DNA of 37,070 bases from Myxococcales bacterium (lineage in GTDB: Bacteria > Myxococcota_A > UBA9042 > JABWCM01). The notes under the pieces were generated by a model, which was given only the letters and a program-made list of their open reading frames with translations, did no database searches and was not told the DNA's origin. The translations under genes and the position numbers were made by a program. How positions within the stretch are numbered: the first letter of the stretch is position 1; every line of letters begins with the position of its first letter. The stretch covers positions 1 to 37,070 of the forward strand of contig JABWCM010000074.1 in assembly GCA_013360285.1 (NCBI GenBank), read 5' to 3'. Below are positions 8,502 through 16,533 of the stretch, one piece after another.

Positions 8502-10325
8502 CTATTGCAAACCGCGCCGGGCTTCTTCGGCCTGCGACCCGGTCGGATTGATTTCCAGATACCGTTCATAATGGGTTCGTGCGTCCGAACGTCTTCCGGA
8601 TCTGGCTAGTGCACGCGCCATCCCGATGTGGCTTGCGGCATACCTTTCGTTGCGTCTCAAAGCGACATCAAAGGCGGCAATGGCATCATCTAAGCGTCCT
8701 AAATTAAGATATGCGTATCCAATCTTAGCAAGAGGTTCAACAGATGGCGATTTTCGGCTGGCCTTTTGAAAGTACGTCAACGCTGCCTGGGGTTGTGACG
8801 CCAACATAGAGTTCCCCTTTTTCATTAACGCGTCATAGGAATACGATGACTCATCATCATCAGACGGTTTTGTAGTTTTGGCTTCTTGTACCACTTTTTC
8901 AGTATTGTCCGTCTTTGCTGGTTGATTTGCGGAGTCTTTCGGCACATTTGTTTCAGTTTTATCAGTCTTGTTATTTTCAACGAACGCCGCGACATCGCCA
9001 ACCACAGTGGTCTTCGAATCCGCGGATGGTTGGCGCTCGGCAACAGCCGCCGGCGCCTCAGGAACTCCCTGTGACTTATCCGGATTGACAACAGAAGCAT
9101 CCCCATTGTTTTGTTTCGCCTCATCTACACCTGGTCCGATGTTTATAGTGCCCAAAGGACTTGCCGGGCTACCGTCAGCGGCATCTACGGCGGAGGGTGC
9201 GGCTACGATATCAGAGGGTCGAACTTCGACATGAGCCGCAACGACACCCTCGTGCTCCTCGGTTTCCGTGGGACTCGCCGACAAAGTGCTGTTGCCACCG
9301 GCCGCCGGCACAATGCTTGATGGGCTTGATGACTGCGGCGGCACCACCGTAGCGCTGTCCCGAAGCCACCAACCAGCAGCCAACCCAACAGCAAGAAGGA
9401 GCATCATAACAAGCCAAACAGGAACTCTGCGTTTGTTGGCATTATGCTGCTCACTTTGTACAACAAATGGATCTAAGTTATCGGATTCAGGACGAAACGC
9501 CTTTTTTAACGCCGAATCAGACTCGGCAACAAACCGCGGTTCAGGAAAGGCCTGACCGACCGCCGACACAGCGACGGCACGTGGATACGGTTCGACTACG
9601 GACGTAACCGGATCCGAAACTTCCATTGCCGCGGGCACATCCTCTACTTCAGCCGGCGGTTCGGCCGGCAAAGAAATCGTTGAAACAACCGAATGGGGGT
9701 TGATACGCGGAACTTGAGCCGGCACCGCGTCTTCGGTCAAGTCGGGCTCCATCGGCGGAATTGGCGGCGGAACGATCTTCGTCACACGCGAATTCTGCCT
9801 TGGAGGCAAGTCAACGAATGGTTCGTTGTGAACCAGGGTTGGCAACGGCGGCGGCACAGGAAGCGGGGAAAGCCGCGACGATGCGCGGCGTTCTTCTTCA
9901 ATTTGGGCTACTTCCAACTCCAGCGCTGGGGATTTTCCCTGTGAAACCCGCAAAAACAGACCCGCAAACTCGGGAACGTCCCGAAGTCGCCGCCACTTCG
10001 TACCACCACGACTAACCTGGTCTTCGATATGAACAACTCCTCGAGCGACCCACGCTTTTAGTTCGGACAAAGTCGAAAACTTAAAAACCGTTCCATCCCG
10101 TTGGCGCAAATACCAATCAGCGGTTTCACGTGTTGGTGCAGATTTCAGAAGAAGCGGCGGAGCAAGCGGATGAGAAGACGAGGTTTTAACTCGAACACGA
10201 TACGCAGTTGAGCAGTTGGCACAAACCACACGCTGATCGCCTTTAATCAGCGCATTTCGGTCTACCTGGTGCGTAGCGTCGCAACGTGGGCAACGAACCT
10301 CCAAATAACTGACCTCATTTTGCAA
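8502..10325 (-). CDS. Zinc-ribbon/GYF-like membrane protein with C-terminal TPRs
   Basis: A 607-aa protein in four parts. Residues about 10-45 form a zinc ribbon ('CPRCDATHQ...VVCANC'). Residues about 70-125 resemble a GYF_2 domain ('WYLRQRDGTVFKFSTLSELKAWV...KWRRLRDVPEF'). A long Pro/Glu/Val-rich linker follows, then one membrane helix ('VPVWLVMMLLLAVGLAAGWWL', about 303-323). After a second disordered linker rich in Asp, Lys and Thr, the last 100 residues are TPR repeats ('GYAYLNLGRLDDAIAAFDVAL'). The likely topology is N-terminus in the cytoplasm, TPRs in the periplasm. It starts with TTG inside the end of the upstream gene (11-base overlap), so the two are translationally coupled. The ZnR-GYF-TM layout recalls GltJ of the Myxococcus gliding machinery, but this is a similarity of architecture only. 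Confidence 0.78.
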   Translation of the reverse strand: MQNEVSYLEVRCPRCDATHQVDRNALIKGDQRVVCANCSTAYRVRVKTSSSHPLAPPLLLKSAPTRETADWYLRQRDGTVFKFSTLSELKAWVARGVVHIEDQVSRGGTKWRRLRDVPEFAGLFLRVSQGKSPALELEVAQIEEERRASSRLSPLPVPPPLPTLVHNEPFVDLPPRQNSRVTKIVPPPIPPMEPDLTEDAVPAQVPRINPHSVVSTISLPAEPPAEVEDVPAAMEVSDPVTSVVEPYPRAVAVSAVGQAFPEPRFVAESDSALKKAFRPESDNLDPFVVQSEQHNANKRRVPVWLVMMLLLAVGLAAGWWLRDSATVVPPQSSSPSSIVPAAGGNSTLSASPTETEEHEGVVAAHVEVRPSDIVAAPSAVDAADGSPASPLGTINIGPGVDEAKQNNGDASVVNPDKSQGVPEAPAAVAERQPSADSKTTVVGDVAAFVENNKTDKTETNVPKDSANQPAKTDNTEKVVQEAKTTKPSDDDESSYSYDALMKKGNSMLASQPQAALTYFQKASRKSPSVEPLAKIGYAYLNLGRLDDAIAAFDVALRRNERYAASHIGMARALARSGRRSDARTHYERYLEINPTGSQAEEARRGLQ

Positions 10326-11382
10326 TCGGCAAACGATCCAATATGTCGAAGAACCACAAACCGAACACCACTGCCCCCCCTAAAATAAAACCAAGCGTGA
10401 ACGCAAAACCCCGGCTGGGCTTTTTCTGTGGCTGTGCCTCAACACGAAATGTAAAGCTACCAGGAGTACGGCTTGTCGAAGAAGTGGGAAGTGAAGACGA
10501 AGGAACCGCGCCACCTTGCCCGTTGGCGCTTTTTCCACCATCCTTAAAAAGACTGCCACCCGCACTCTTATCAGGTGTTGTTTTCTTGGGCATTTCGCCC
10601 GGCTGACTCTTATTCCCGACGGATTCTGTTAAACCTGCTTTCGCAGACGGCACTTTTTTGGAAATTTTTGTATCTTTTGAACTTGTCGGCTCCTGCGCCA
10701 ACACATTGGTGCGTGGACGATTTGATGGTGTCACCACGTCCAAGGCGACTGCCGGAACGACAACCGGATCAGGCACCACGGGAACGGGTTCTCCCGGTCG
10801 CACCGCTTCGTGAAACGCAGCAATCGGATCACTTGCGGTCCGCAGTCGCCGACGAAAATCGCTGAAATCACGCCACTCGGACTGCCCATCAATGGTCACC
10901 GCCATGCCTGAGAGGTCTTTTTTCGACTGAGACCAGTTCAAAACAGCGTCAATACCGAAAAAGTTGTACGTGATTCCAATGGGAGTCTTCAGCTTCCAGT
11001 TAACACCGTGCGGATCCAGAGGCGGTAACGACGTGGAAGTGATCAGTGACCCAAAGTTGGCGGTACCCCCGTTCGATCCGTCGCTCCCCCGCACGGGGTC
11101 CGTGCCAAGGGGATCGGATACCGATAACGCAGCATTGTTTGCAACGGCGTCCAAAACATCGGGGGGAATACTCGTTATAAGGGTACTGGAAAATTCATCG
11201 TCAAAAGGTAACTCTTCGTCCTTTCCTTGTTGGGTCTCTCCCGAACCCAGAACATCGTCGGACTGGCCGCTACCACACTTCGGACAGATCACCTGTCCAT
11301 TGTTTGCGTGAAGTTCGTCGGCCGAAAGCGTAAAGCTTTCAAGACAACGATAACAAATAAATTCCTCAACCTTATTGGACAT
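10315..11382 (-). CDS. Zinc-ribbon/GYF-like single-pass membrane protein
   Basis: A 355-aa protein with an N-terminal zinc ribbon ('CYRCLESFTLSADELHANNGQVICPKCGS'-type, shown by C-x2-C pairs at about 10 and 32), a middle segment that looks like a degenerate GYF fold ('WKLKTPIGITYNFFGIDAVLNW', then 'SEWRDFSDFRRRL'), a long low-complexity linker, and a C-terminal membrane helix ('FAFTLGFILGGAVVFGLWFF') with about eight residues after it. Most of the protein must be cytoplasmic and tail-anchored. The ATG at 11382 is preferred over a TTG at 11391. It is the upstream partner of the larger ZnR-GYF-TPR gene, which shares the same N-terminal layout, so the two look like diverged duplicates. They face the kinase/sigma54-activator pair across the spacer. 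Confidence 0.72.
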   Translation of the reverse strand: MSNKVEEFICYRCLESFTLSADELHANNGQVICPKCGSGQSDDVLGSGETQQGKDEELPFDDEFSSTLITSIPPDVLDAVANNAALSVSDPLGTDPVRGSDGSNGGTANFGSLITSTSLPPLDPHGVNWKLKTPIGITYNFFGIDAVLNWSQSKKDLSGMAVTIDGQSEWRDFSDFRRRLRTASDPIAAFHEAVRPGEPVPVVPDPVVVPAVALDVVTPSNRPRTNVLAQEPTSSKDTKISKKVPSAKAGLTESVGNKSQPGEMPKKTTPDKSAGGSLFKDGGKSANGQGGAVPSSSLPTSSTSRTPGSFTFRVEAQPQKKPSRGFAFTLGFILGGAVVFGLWFFDILDRLPIAK

Positions 11383-11565
11383 GAGCCACAAAGAACTGCC
11401 CCAAGGGGCAAAGTTGACCCGTAAACGGAATTAGGGAGATAGTAAAAACAGTCACGTGGTGCCGGGCGGCACCACTGAACACCGGAAGGCAGCGAAAAAA
11501 CACCTACCCCGGATATTTGCTATACGTCGAACGTTGGTTCAAACCTACCAGAATTGTAACTCGGG

Positions 11566-11657
11566 CTCTCAGAGGGTCTTACTATTCATCCTGCGTGCCT
11601 ACGGCCTACTTACGACCGTAGACCCGCTCGCCGAGGATAAATATTTAAACACCCTCT
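11566..11657. repeat. Nested palindromic element ending in CTCAGAGGGT / ACACCCTCT
   Basis: The element starts CTCTCAGAGGGT (11566-11577) and ends ACACCCTCT (about 11649-11657). Between these lie further inverted pairs in nested order, ATCCT with AGGAT and CTACGG with CCGTAG, so the whole 90 bases can fold into one hairpin. The ends match those of the larger MITE-like element at 35852-36017 and the edge of repeat B, which suggests one family of small non-coding palindromes. Confidence 0.5.
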
Positions 11658-11849
11658 AAAATTCCGTCACAGAGCCGATAAATTGCCGAAATTTATGCCC
11701 GATGTACATCCCCTGGAAATTGAACGTCAATAGTGCTGCGCCAGAGCAGCAACAAGGCGCTCACCTTACCACGCGCCAGTCCGTTATTTCAATACACCCA
11801 GCAGACCATCAATCGACGGTTCGTGTCATTTGTAACCTCGTTTCCGCTG

Positions 11850-11882
11850 ACCCTCTGAGTTTGGGAAAAAATATGGGCGCGG
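11850..11882 (+). repeat. Dispersed repeat B, copy 1
   Basis: A 33-base stretch starting ACCCTCTGAG, with a GGGAAAAAATA middle and GGCGCGG end. It matches, in inverted orientation, 35824-35858 next to another copy of repeat A. Here it lies left of repeat A and in the other locus right of it. Confidence 0.55.
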
Positions 11883-11908
11883 ACTGTGGGCGTGGATTTG
11901 GCGGCGGA

Positions 11909-11966
11909 TTGGTTTTGAAAAACCCGAGTCATATCGGGAATATGGCGCAGGGTTTTTCGGAGCCAA
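11909..11966 (+). repeat. Dispersed palindromic repeat A, copy 2 (most complete)
   Basis: This is the best-preserved copy. The outer arms TTGG and CCAA enclose the perfect stem GAAAAACCC (11917-11925) with GGGTTTTTC (11950-11958), and an inner stem CATAT (11930-11934) with ATATG (11940-11944) around the loop CGGGA. It lies about 120 bases before the kinase start. Copies at 4722-4767 and 35751-35796 share the core. Confidence 0.78.
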
Positions 11967-12088
11967 GCCGCCCCAAAGATTCAATCGAGAAAAATGAAAC
12001 ACGGGAACGAGAGTGAGTTGCGCTGTTGTCAGTCCGCTGTCATCTTTCGTTGTGGAGTCGGTTGTGCCCCGAACCGTGACGGTGCTGT

Positions 12089-14002
12089 GTGGCTCAGATA
12101 ACCCCAAATCGTGTACCAACCATCGGATCACCCAAACTCATCGGACGGTACGAGCTTATTTCTCGGATCGCCACCGGTGGGATGGGAGAGGTGTGGCTCG
12201 CTCGCATCCAAGGAGCAGCCGGTTTCCAGAAAACCGTCGTCATCAAGAAAATCCTCCCCCATCTCGCAACTGAACCCGATTTTGTTGAACGATTTCTCGA
12301 TGAAGGGCGCCTTGTAGTCGGCTTGAACCACGGAAACATCGCCCAGGTTTTCGATATGGGCCAAGTCGATGGCCAATATTATATCGCAATGGAACACGTA
12401 GACGGATGTGACTTGCGAGAATTGGTGCGTGCGTTACGCATTACAAACAAAACCGTTCCGTTTGGCCTCGTATTGTATATTATCGCCCAGGTTAGTGACG
12501 GGTTGGCATACGCTCATACTCGCACGGACGAGAGGGGGGAACCGCTGGGGATCATCCACCGGGATATCAGCCCATCCAACATCATGGTCTCCCGCCACGG
12601 CGCGGTTAAGTTAGTGGATTTTGGCGTCGCGAAGGCACGAAGTAAACTCAGCAATTCGGTTACCGGCGCAATACATGGCAAATTCCAATACATGTCGCCG
12701 GAACAAGCCACAGGAAAGCCACTGGATCGCCGTAGTGATCTGTTTTCATTAGGAATTGTGGCCTATGAGATGCTATCGGGTAAACGCCCGTTTGATGGAG
12801 ACACTGACCTCGCCACACTTGACAAAATTCGTAACGTAGAGCCCGAACCATTGCGGCAACTGCGTCCAGACATTCCAGTTGCAGCCGCCGATTTGGTACA
12901 TCTCTGTCTTCGAAAAGATCCCAACGAGCGACCGGAAAGTGCCGAAGCCCTGGGCCGGAAAATTCAGGAACTATTACATGCCACGAAAACGGTAGTAACG
13001 GCTCAGGACCTGGGATCGGTGGTGTCGGGGTTGCTTGACGAATTGGCAACATCCACTCCCTTATCTTTGGACGATGCCCTGCTCCAACAACTAGACATCC
13101 GCGACGTTGACCAAACTGCCACGCCGAGCGCCTCCGGTATTACGCCCACCGCAAGCGGACACCTGAAACCCGGAAACTTAAACCAATCTGCCCACCCTGT
13201 GGGGCAAAGCACCGAAGGCCGGTTCCCAAGCAGCGGTCATTCCGCTCATATTGATGAACCATCCGCTCACTTAAAACACCAGGACCATTGGAGTACGTTG
13301 GCAGGTGCCCTGGGTTTTCTGATCGTAACGCTTGCGGTAGCGGTTTACCTTCAGCCCACCCCAGACAGACAGCCAAATTCCGCAACGCAAAAAATGGGAC
13401 GAATGGTGGATCCTATCGGATTCGGATTGTCCCACCCTCACCCCACGGTGACGGCATTGGAACTGCCGTCGTCGAAATTTCGGCCGCCGCTTGAAGAAAC
13501 CGCTCGAAACGAACGGAGAGACCCGGACCGAGATTACGTTGCCAACGAGGCTGAACTCCCCGCAAACACAAATTCTTTGCCGCGGACAATACAGATCGAG
13601 GGAAACCCTGCCAACACGCAGATTTGGTTGGCGGGAAAGGGTCCGTTCCCTTTGCCCCACCGTTTGATCGTGGAAACCAACACCACACCCATTGACGGAC
13701 GGGCCGAAGCGGTCGGATTCCAGGAACAACGTTTCCGAATTCGCCCAGACGGGCCGAAGACGGTGCGAATTACGTTGCAGTCAGTTGAAACCGGGGAAGT
13801 ACGTTTCAGGTATTTTCCGGCCAGTGCACGGGTTGCTATCGACGGAATCACCGTTTCCAACGGAAATTCCAACATTGTTTCGCTTTCGCTGGCGCCGGGT
13901 ACACACAACCTAGAAATTATTGGGCAAGACGGCGCACGTCTGAGCAAAACGTTTAAAATTGTTGCCGGTGATACTACACAACTGGGAACGCTGGAGTTAT
14001 GA
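12089..14002 (+). CDS. Ser/Thr protein kinase with transmembrane anchor and PEGA-like C-terminus
   Basis: A 637-aa Hanks-type kinase. The catalytic domain (about 20-290) has the glycine loop 'GTGGMGEVW'-like 'IATGGMGEVWLA', a VAIK-type lysine in 'VVIKKIL', the catalytic loop 'IIHRDISPSNIM', 'VDFGVAKA' and 'GKFQYMSPEQ', so all key residues are there. A Ser/Pro/His-rich juxtamembrane linker is followed by one helix ('LAGALGFLIVTLAVAVYL', about 408-425) and an extracytoplasmic part with two PEGA-like beta sandwiches ('RTIQIEGNPANTQIWLAG', 'LAPGTHNLEIIGQDG'). The start is GTG at 12089; no strong ribosome site is seen. The activator gene begins 4 bases after its stop, which makes the FHA domain of that protein a natural phospho-acceptor or reader. 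Confidence 0.9.
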   Translation: MAQITPNRVPTIGSPKLIGRYELISRIATGGMGEVWLARIQGAAGFQKTVVIKKILPHLATEPDFVERFLDEGRLVVGLNHGNIAQVFDMGQVDGQYYIAMEHVDGCDLRELVRALRITNKTVPFGLVLYIIAQVSDGLAYAHTRTDERGEPLGIIHRDISPSNIMVSRHGAVKLVDFGVAKARSKLSNSVTGAIHGKFQYMSPEQATGKPLDRRSDLFSLGIVAYEMLSGKRPFDGDTDLATLDKIRNVEPEPLRQLRPDIPVAAADLVHLCLRKDPNERPESAEALGRKIQELLHATKTVVTAQDLGSVVSGLLDELATSTPLSLDDALLQQLDIRDVDQTATPSASGITPTASGHLKPGNLNQSAHPVGQSTEGRFPSSGHSAHIDEPSAHLKHQDHWSTLAGALGFLIVTLAVAVYLQPTPDRQPNSATQKMGRMVDPIGFGLSHPHPTVTALELPSSKFRPPLEETARNERRDPDRDYVANEAELPANTNSLPRTIQIEGNPANTQIWLAGKGPFPLPHRLIVETNTTPIDGRAEAVGFQEQRFRIRPDGPKTVRITLQSVETGEVRFRYFPASARVAIDGITVSNGNSNIVSLSLAPGTHNLEIIGQDGARLSKTFKIVAGDTTQLGTLEL

Positions 14003-14006
14003 CCCG

Positions 14007-15398
14007 ATGACTTACGACACGAATCCTCCGACCCAACTTATGTTAGCGCCTGACTCCTTAACTTTTCGAAAGTACCGCCTTCGTGAAGTCCGAGCTGACG
14101 GAAAATTCCACGACCACATCGTGGAACGTCGACTCACGTATCTTGGGAGCGCTGTGGATTGTGACGTGGTGATAGAGTCCAAAACCGTGTCGCGACACCA
14201 CGCAAAGATAGAAATCGACCGAAACGGACACAAAATACGCGACTTGGAAAGCAAAAACGGCCTATTTGTTAACGGAATTCGAGTCATTGAAGCATATCTG
14301 CCCCGCGAAGCTACGATTCGTTTCGGCGCATCCGAACTCCTGTTCAACATTGAAGACAGCACAGTTGAGGTCGCTTTGGCCCGAGATGGGCGATTTGGGG
14401 GCATGATTGGCGACAGCCTGGAGATGAGAGAGATCTTCGCACTTTTGGCCAAAATTGCACCAACTGATGTCACCGCACTTGTGGAGGGAGAAAGTGGAAC
14501 CGGAAAAGAACTTGTCGCCGAAGCCTTACACTCGCACAGCAAACGCGCCAGCCAACCGTTCGTTATTTTCGATTGCAGTGCTGTTCCCGAGGAACTCATG
14601 GAGTCGGAATTATTTGGTCACGTCAAGGGCGCATTTACCGGCGCCACGTCGGATCGGATCGGCGCACTGCAAGAGGCACATGGTGGAACGCTATTTATTG
14701 ACGAAATCGGCGAATTAAGCCTAGAAATGCAGCCCAAATTGCTCCGGGCGCTGGAAAAGCGAGAGGTAAAACCGGTCGGCTCCAATCGCAGAAACCAGGT
14801 CGATGTTCGTATCATCGCGGCAACCAACCGAAACCTCGCCAAAGAAGTACAGGCGGGAAACTTTCGCGAAGATCTCTATTTTCGGCTCGCCGTAATCAAA
14901 ATCGTGCTGCCACCCTTGCGCCACAGAGCCGGCGACATTCCTATCTTAATCAACCACTTCCTTCAAACACTGAGCGGCGGAGATTCGACCGCCCGGGTTT
15001 CATACGAAACCATGACTAAGTTACAGCGGCACCAATGGCCCGGAAACGTTCGTGAGCTGCGAAATTATATCGAGCGGGCCATGCTCCTGTCCGATGGAGG
15101 CAAGTTGGAGACAAGATTTATCCACACTCCGTTCGCACACGGTGATAACAACGCAAAAGATGCCGTGCCGGGCGCCGACGACGAAACAGAATCATCTGTT
15201 CGAGTGAACTACAACCTGCCCTTCAAAGACGCGAAGATGCGGATGATCGACTCTTTCGAAAACGTCTATTGGCGGCGTCTTTTATCGGATTGCGGCGGAA
15301 ATATCTCTGAAGCGGCGAGACGAGGAGGCATTCATCGAAAATCGCTCGAATATCTATTAAAAAAGCTGGATATCAGTGCGAAAGATGCAGGTACGTAA
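14007..15398 (+). CDS. FHA-domain sigma54-dependent transcriptional activator
   Basis: A 463-aa enhancer-binding protein. An N-terminal FHA domain (about 35-105, 'GSAVDCDVVIESKTVSRHHAKI' and 'LESKNGLFVNG') recognises phosphothreonine. The AAA+ domain (about 130-365) has Walker A 'GESGTGKE', the sigma54-contacting loop 'GAFTGA', Walker B 'GGTLFIDEIGEL' and the arginine-finger region. The C-terminus is a Fis-type helix-turn-helix ('GGNISEAARRGGIHRKSLEYLLKK'). It should activate sigma54 promoters when the FHA domain reads a phosphorylated protein. ATG 14007 is 4 bases past the kinase stop with GGAG upstream; the open frame extends further into the kinase gene but the FHA does not need it. Kinase and activator form an operon typical of Myxococcota signalling. 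Confidence 0.93.
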   Translation: MTYDTNPPTQLMLAPDSLTFRKYRLREVRADGKFHDHIVERRLTYLGSAVDCDVVIESKTVSRHHAKIEIDRNGHKIRDLESKNGLFVNGIRVIEAYLPREATIRFGASELLFNIEDSTVEVALARDGRFGGMIGDSLEMREIFALLAKIAPTDVTALVEGESGTGKELVAEALHSHSKRASQPFVIFDCSAVPEELMESELFGHVKGAFTGATSDRIGALQEAHGGTLFIDEIGELSLEMQPKLLRALEKREVKPVGSNRRNQVDVRIIAATNRNLAKEVQAGNFREDLYFRLAVIKIVLPPLRHRAGDIPILINHFLQTLSGGDSTARVSYETMTKLQRHQWPGNVRELRNYIERAMLLSDGGKLETRFIHTPFAHGDNNAKDAVPGADDETESSVRVNYNLPFKDAKMRMIDSFENVYWRRLLSDCGGNISEAARRGGIHRKSLEYLLKKLDISAKDAGT

Positions 15399-15591
15399 CT
15401 TTGTCGACAACACGATGGCCGTGGTTGTTTGGCGGCGCTGGGGGTTTTCAGAAACTTGTGTACCGATGCAAATCGGCAACAGTCGGAGACTGTTGAGATT
15501 ATGCGAAACCAATTTTTTCTTAGGTCTTTTTTTGCCGAGTCACGGGCAGTGCCGTATGCTGCACGCAGTTTTTTTCCAACGGAGGATACCT

Positions 15592-15897
15592 GTGAGTACG
15601 ACTCGACGAACCGGAACAACAACGACCACAACCCAAACCACAGCTCGTGATCTTCGCACAGCTCTAACAAAAGCCGACCTGCCGCCTTCGGAAGAACATT
15701 TTATGAGGATGCGTTTCGGAATAACGGAACCCGCTTCCAGCAAACTTCAGTACCGCGGTCAAACCCACGAAGAGTCGCGGATCAAGTTGGCAATGATTGA
15801 ACGAGATCTTCTTGATGAGATTCGCGGTGCAAATCATCCAACCGATGATTATGCTGCCCGGAAAGAACGAATTATCCGCAAACTCCGAGAGTTATAG
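15592..15897 (+). CDS. Small protein resembling sigma-70 region 4 alone
   Basis: A 101-aa protein starting at GTG 15592, with GGAGG at 15581-15585. The first 20 residues are Thr-rich. Residues 30-44 'LPPSEEHFMRMRFGI' closely match the start of region 4 of RpoD-type sigma factors ('LTPREAKVLRMRFGI' in E. coli). The distance from this motif to 'IERDLLDEIR' (24 residues) equals that to 'IEAKALRKLR' in RpoD, so length supports homology. The middle, where the DNA-recognition helix lies, is poorly conserved. Regions 1-3 are absent. It could bind core polymerase (beta flap) as an anti-sigma-like or accessory protein, or simply be a relic. It follows the sigma54 activator by 193 bases. A longer in-frame start at 15376 would run into the activator gene and lacks a ribosome site. 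Confidence 0.62.
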   Translation: MSTTRRTGTTTTTTQTTARDLRTALTKADLPPSEEHFMRMRFGITEPASSKLQYRGQTHEESRIKLAMIERDLLDEIRGANHPTDDYAARKERIIRKLREL

Positions 15898-15949
15898 AAA
15901 AGAACCACCAAGTCGAATATCACACCAATTCGCAGCTACGAGCGCCGAT

Positions 15950-16074
15950 TCGCGAGCATCCTCGGGCATAGCAGGTCTTTGTCGTCAACAGGGCGATGCA
16001 ACGCTCTCGGGCAAAAATGGCCCACTATGCCCAAATCTGCTGCCGTCTTGACGCTCCCGAGCCCAAGATCGCGA
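15950..16074. other. Nested inverted repeats, possible terminator or structured RNA
   Basis: Three perfect inverted pairs are arranged over 125 bases: TCGCGA (15950-15955) with TCGCGA (16069-16074), CTCGGG (15961-15966) with CCCGAG (16056-16061), and GGGCATAG (15964-15971) with CTATGCCC (16025-16032). The first two can nest, the third competes for part of the second. It lies between the sigma4-like gene and the riboswitch. No T-run follows, so function is open. Confidence 0.4.
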
Positions 16075-16128
16075 GAAATCCGAGCTAACCTACACCACCG
16101 ACCGCAGATGAGCGGTGAATCAATTCCC

Positions 16129-16158
16129 TTGCATCCTAAAACACAAGCGCGTTACAGT
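16129..16158 (+). promoter_or_regulatory. Possible sigma70-type promoter of the B12 operon
   Basis: TTGCAT (16129-16134) and TACAGT (16153-16158) are separated by 18 bases and would start transcription about 30 bases before the riboswitch aptamer. The match is moderate and was found by eye. Confidence 0.28.
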
Positions 16159-16191
16159 TTGAATGGCGCGAGTGAAAGGGCAAAGCGGTTT

Positions 16192-16450
16192 GTATCAATT
16201 CGGTAATACGTTAGGCCCCAAGGGAAGCAGGTGTGAGTCCTGCGCGGTCCCGCCACTGTAAACGACAAGCAAGAATACGAATTGCTTCGGATATTGCACG
16301 ATTTTGGTCTCTCCTTCAGCACAAGAAGGACAGAAGCCACTGATCCCAATAGGATTCGTTGATCGGGAAGGCGACCAAATCGTAAGTTGATGACGTTGTT
16401 CCGTCGTCGACTCGGAGTCGTAAGTCAGGAGACCTGCTCGCAAAGTTGTG
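16192..16450 (+). promoter_or_regulatory. Cobalamin (adenosylcobalamin-type) riboswitch
   Basis: Hallmarks of the B12 aptamer are present in order: GGGAA then GCAGGTGTGAGTCCTGC (16225-16247 region), the B12-box-like GCGGTCCCGCCACTGTAA (about 16247-16264), GCCACTGATCCC followed by GATCGGGAAGGCG (about 16335-16373), and the closing AAGTCAGGAGACCTGC (about 16423-16438). It lies directly upstream of a BtuB-like receptor gene and should lower expression of the whole uptake operon when cobalamin is plentiful. Ends are approximate. Confidence 0.93.
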
Positions 16451-16489
16451 TTTGTTTTGAGCCCCTGCACAAGTAAATAAACCACAACT
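16444..16489 (+). promoter_or_regulatory. Hairpin after the aptamer, likely expression platform
   Basis: AGTTGTGTTTGTTT (16444-16457) pairs with AAATAAACCACAACT (16475-16489) with one bulge and one mismatch. It begins right where the aptamer ends. No long U-run follows, so control of translation is more likely than termination. A second hairpin, CTCTTCG (16510-16516) with CGAAAGAG (16519-16526), covers the AAGAG ribosome-site candidate just before the btuB ATG. Confidence 0.5.
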
Positions 16490-16533
16490 GCCGCTAATTT
16501 TAAGAGAGACTCTTCGGTCGAAAGAGACGATCT

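Larger units (their letters stand above)
11383..12088. other. 706-base spacer between divergent genes, holding repeats but no gene
   Basis: I see no credible gene here. The spacer separates the minus-strand ZnR-GYF pair from the plus-strand kinase gene, so it must hold promoters for both. It contains a perfect 8-bp hairpin GTGGTGCC-gggc-GGCACCAC (11456-11475), a nested palindrome at 11566-11657, and the B and A repeats at 11850-11966. Short open frames across it come from the repeats. Confidence 0.7.
15898..16533. other. Spacer with structured region and the cobalamin riboswitch leader
   Basis: No protein gene is visible in these 636 bases. The first half has nested inverted repeats (15950-16074); the second half is the riboswitch leader of the B12 operon. 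Promoter-like TTGCAT/TACAGT boxes lie between. Confidence 0.7.

Noticed and set aside
11533..11550. GGTTCAAACC resembling a tRNA T-loop
   Set aside because: The neighbouring stem pairs poorly and there are no D-arm, anticodon arm or acceptor arms around it.
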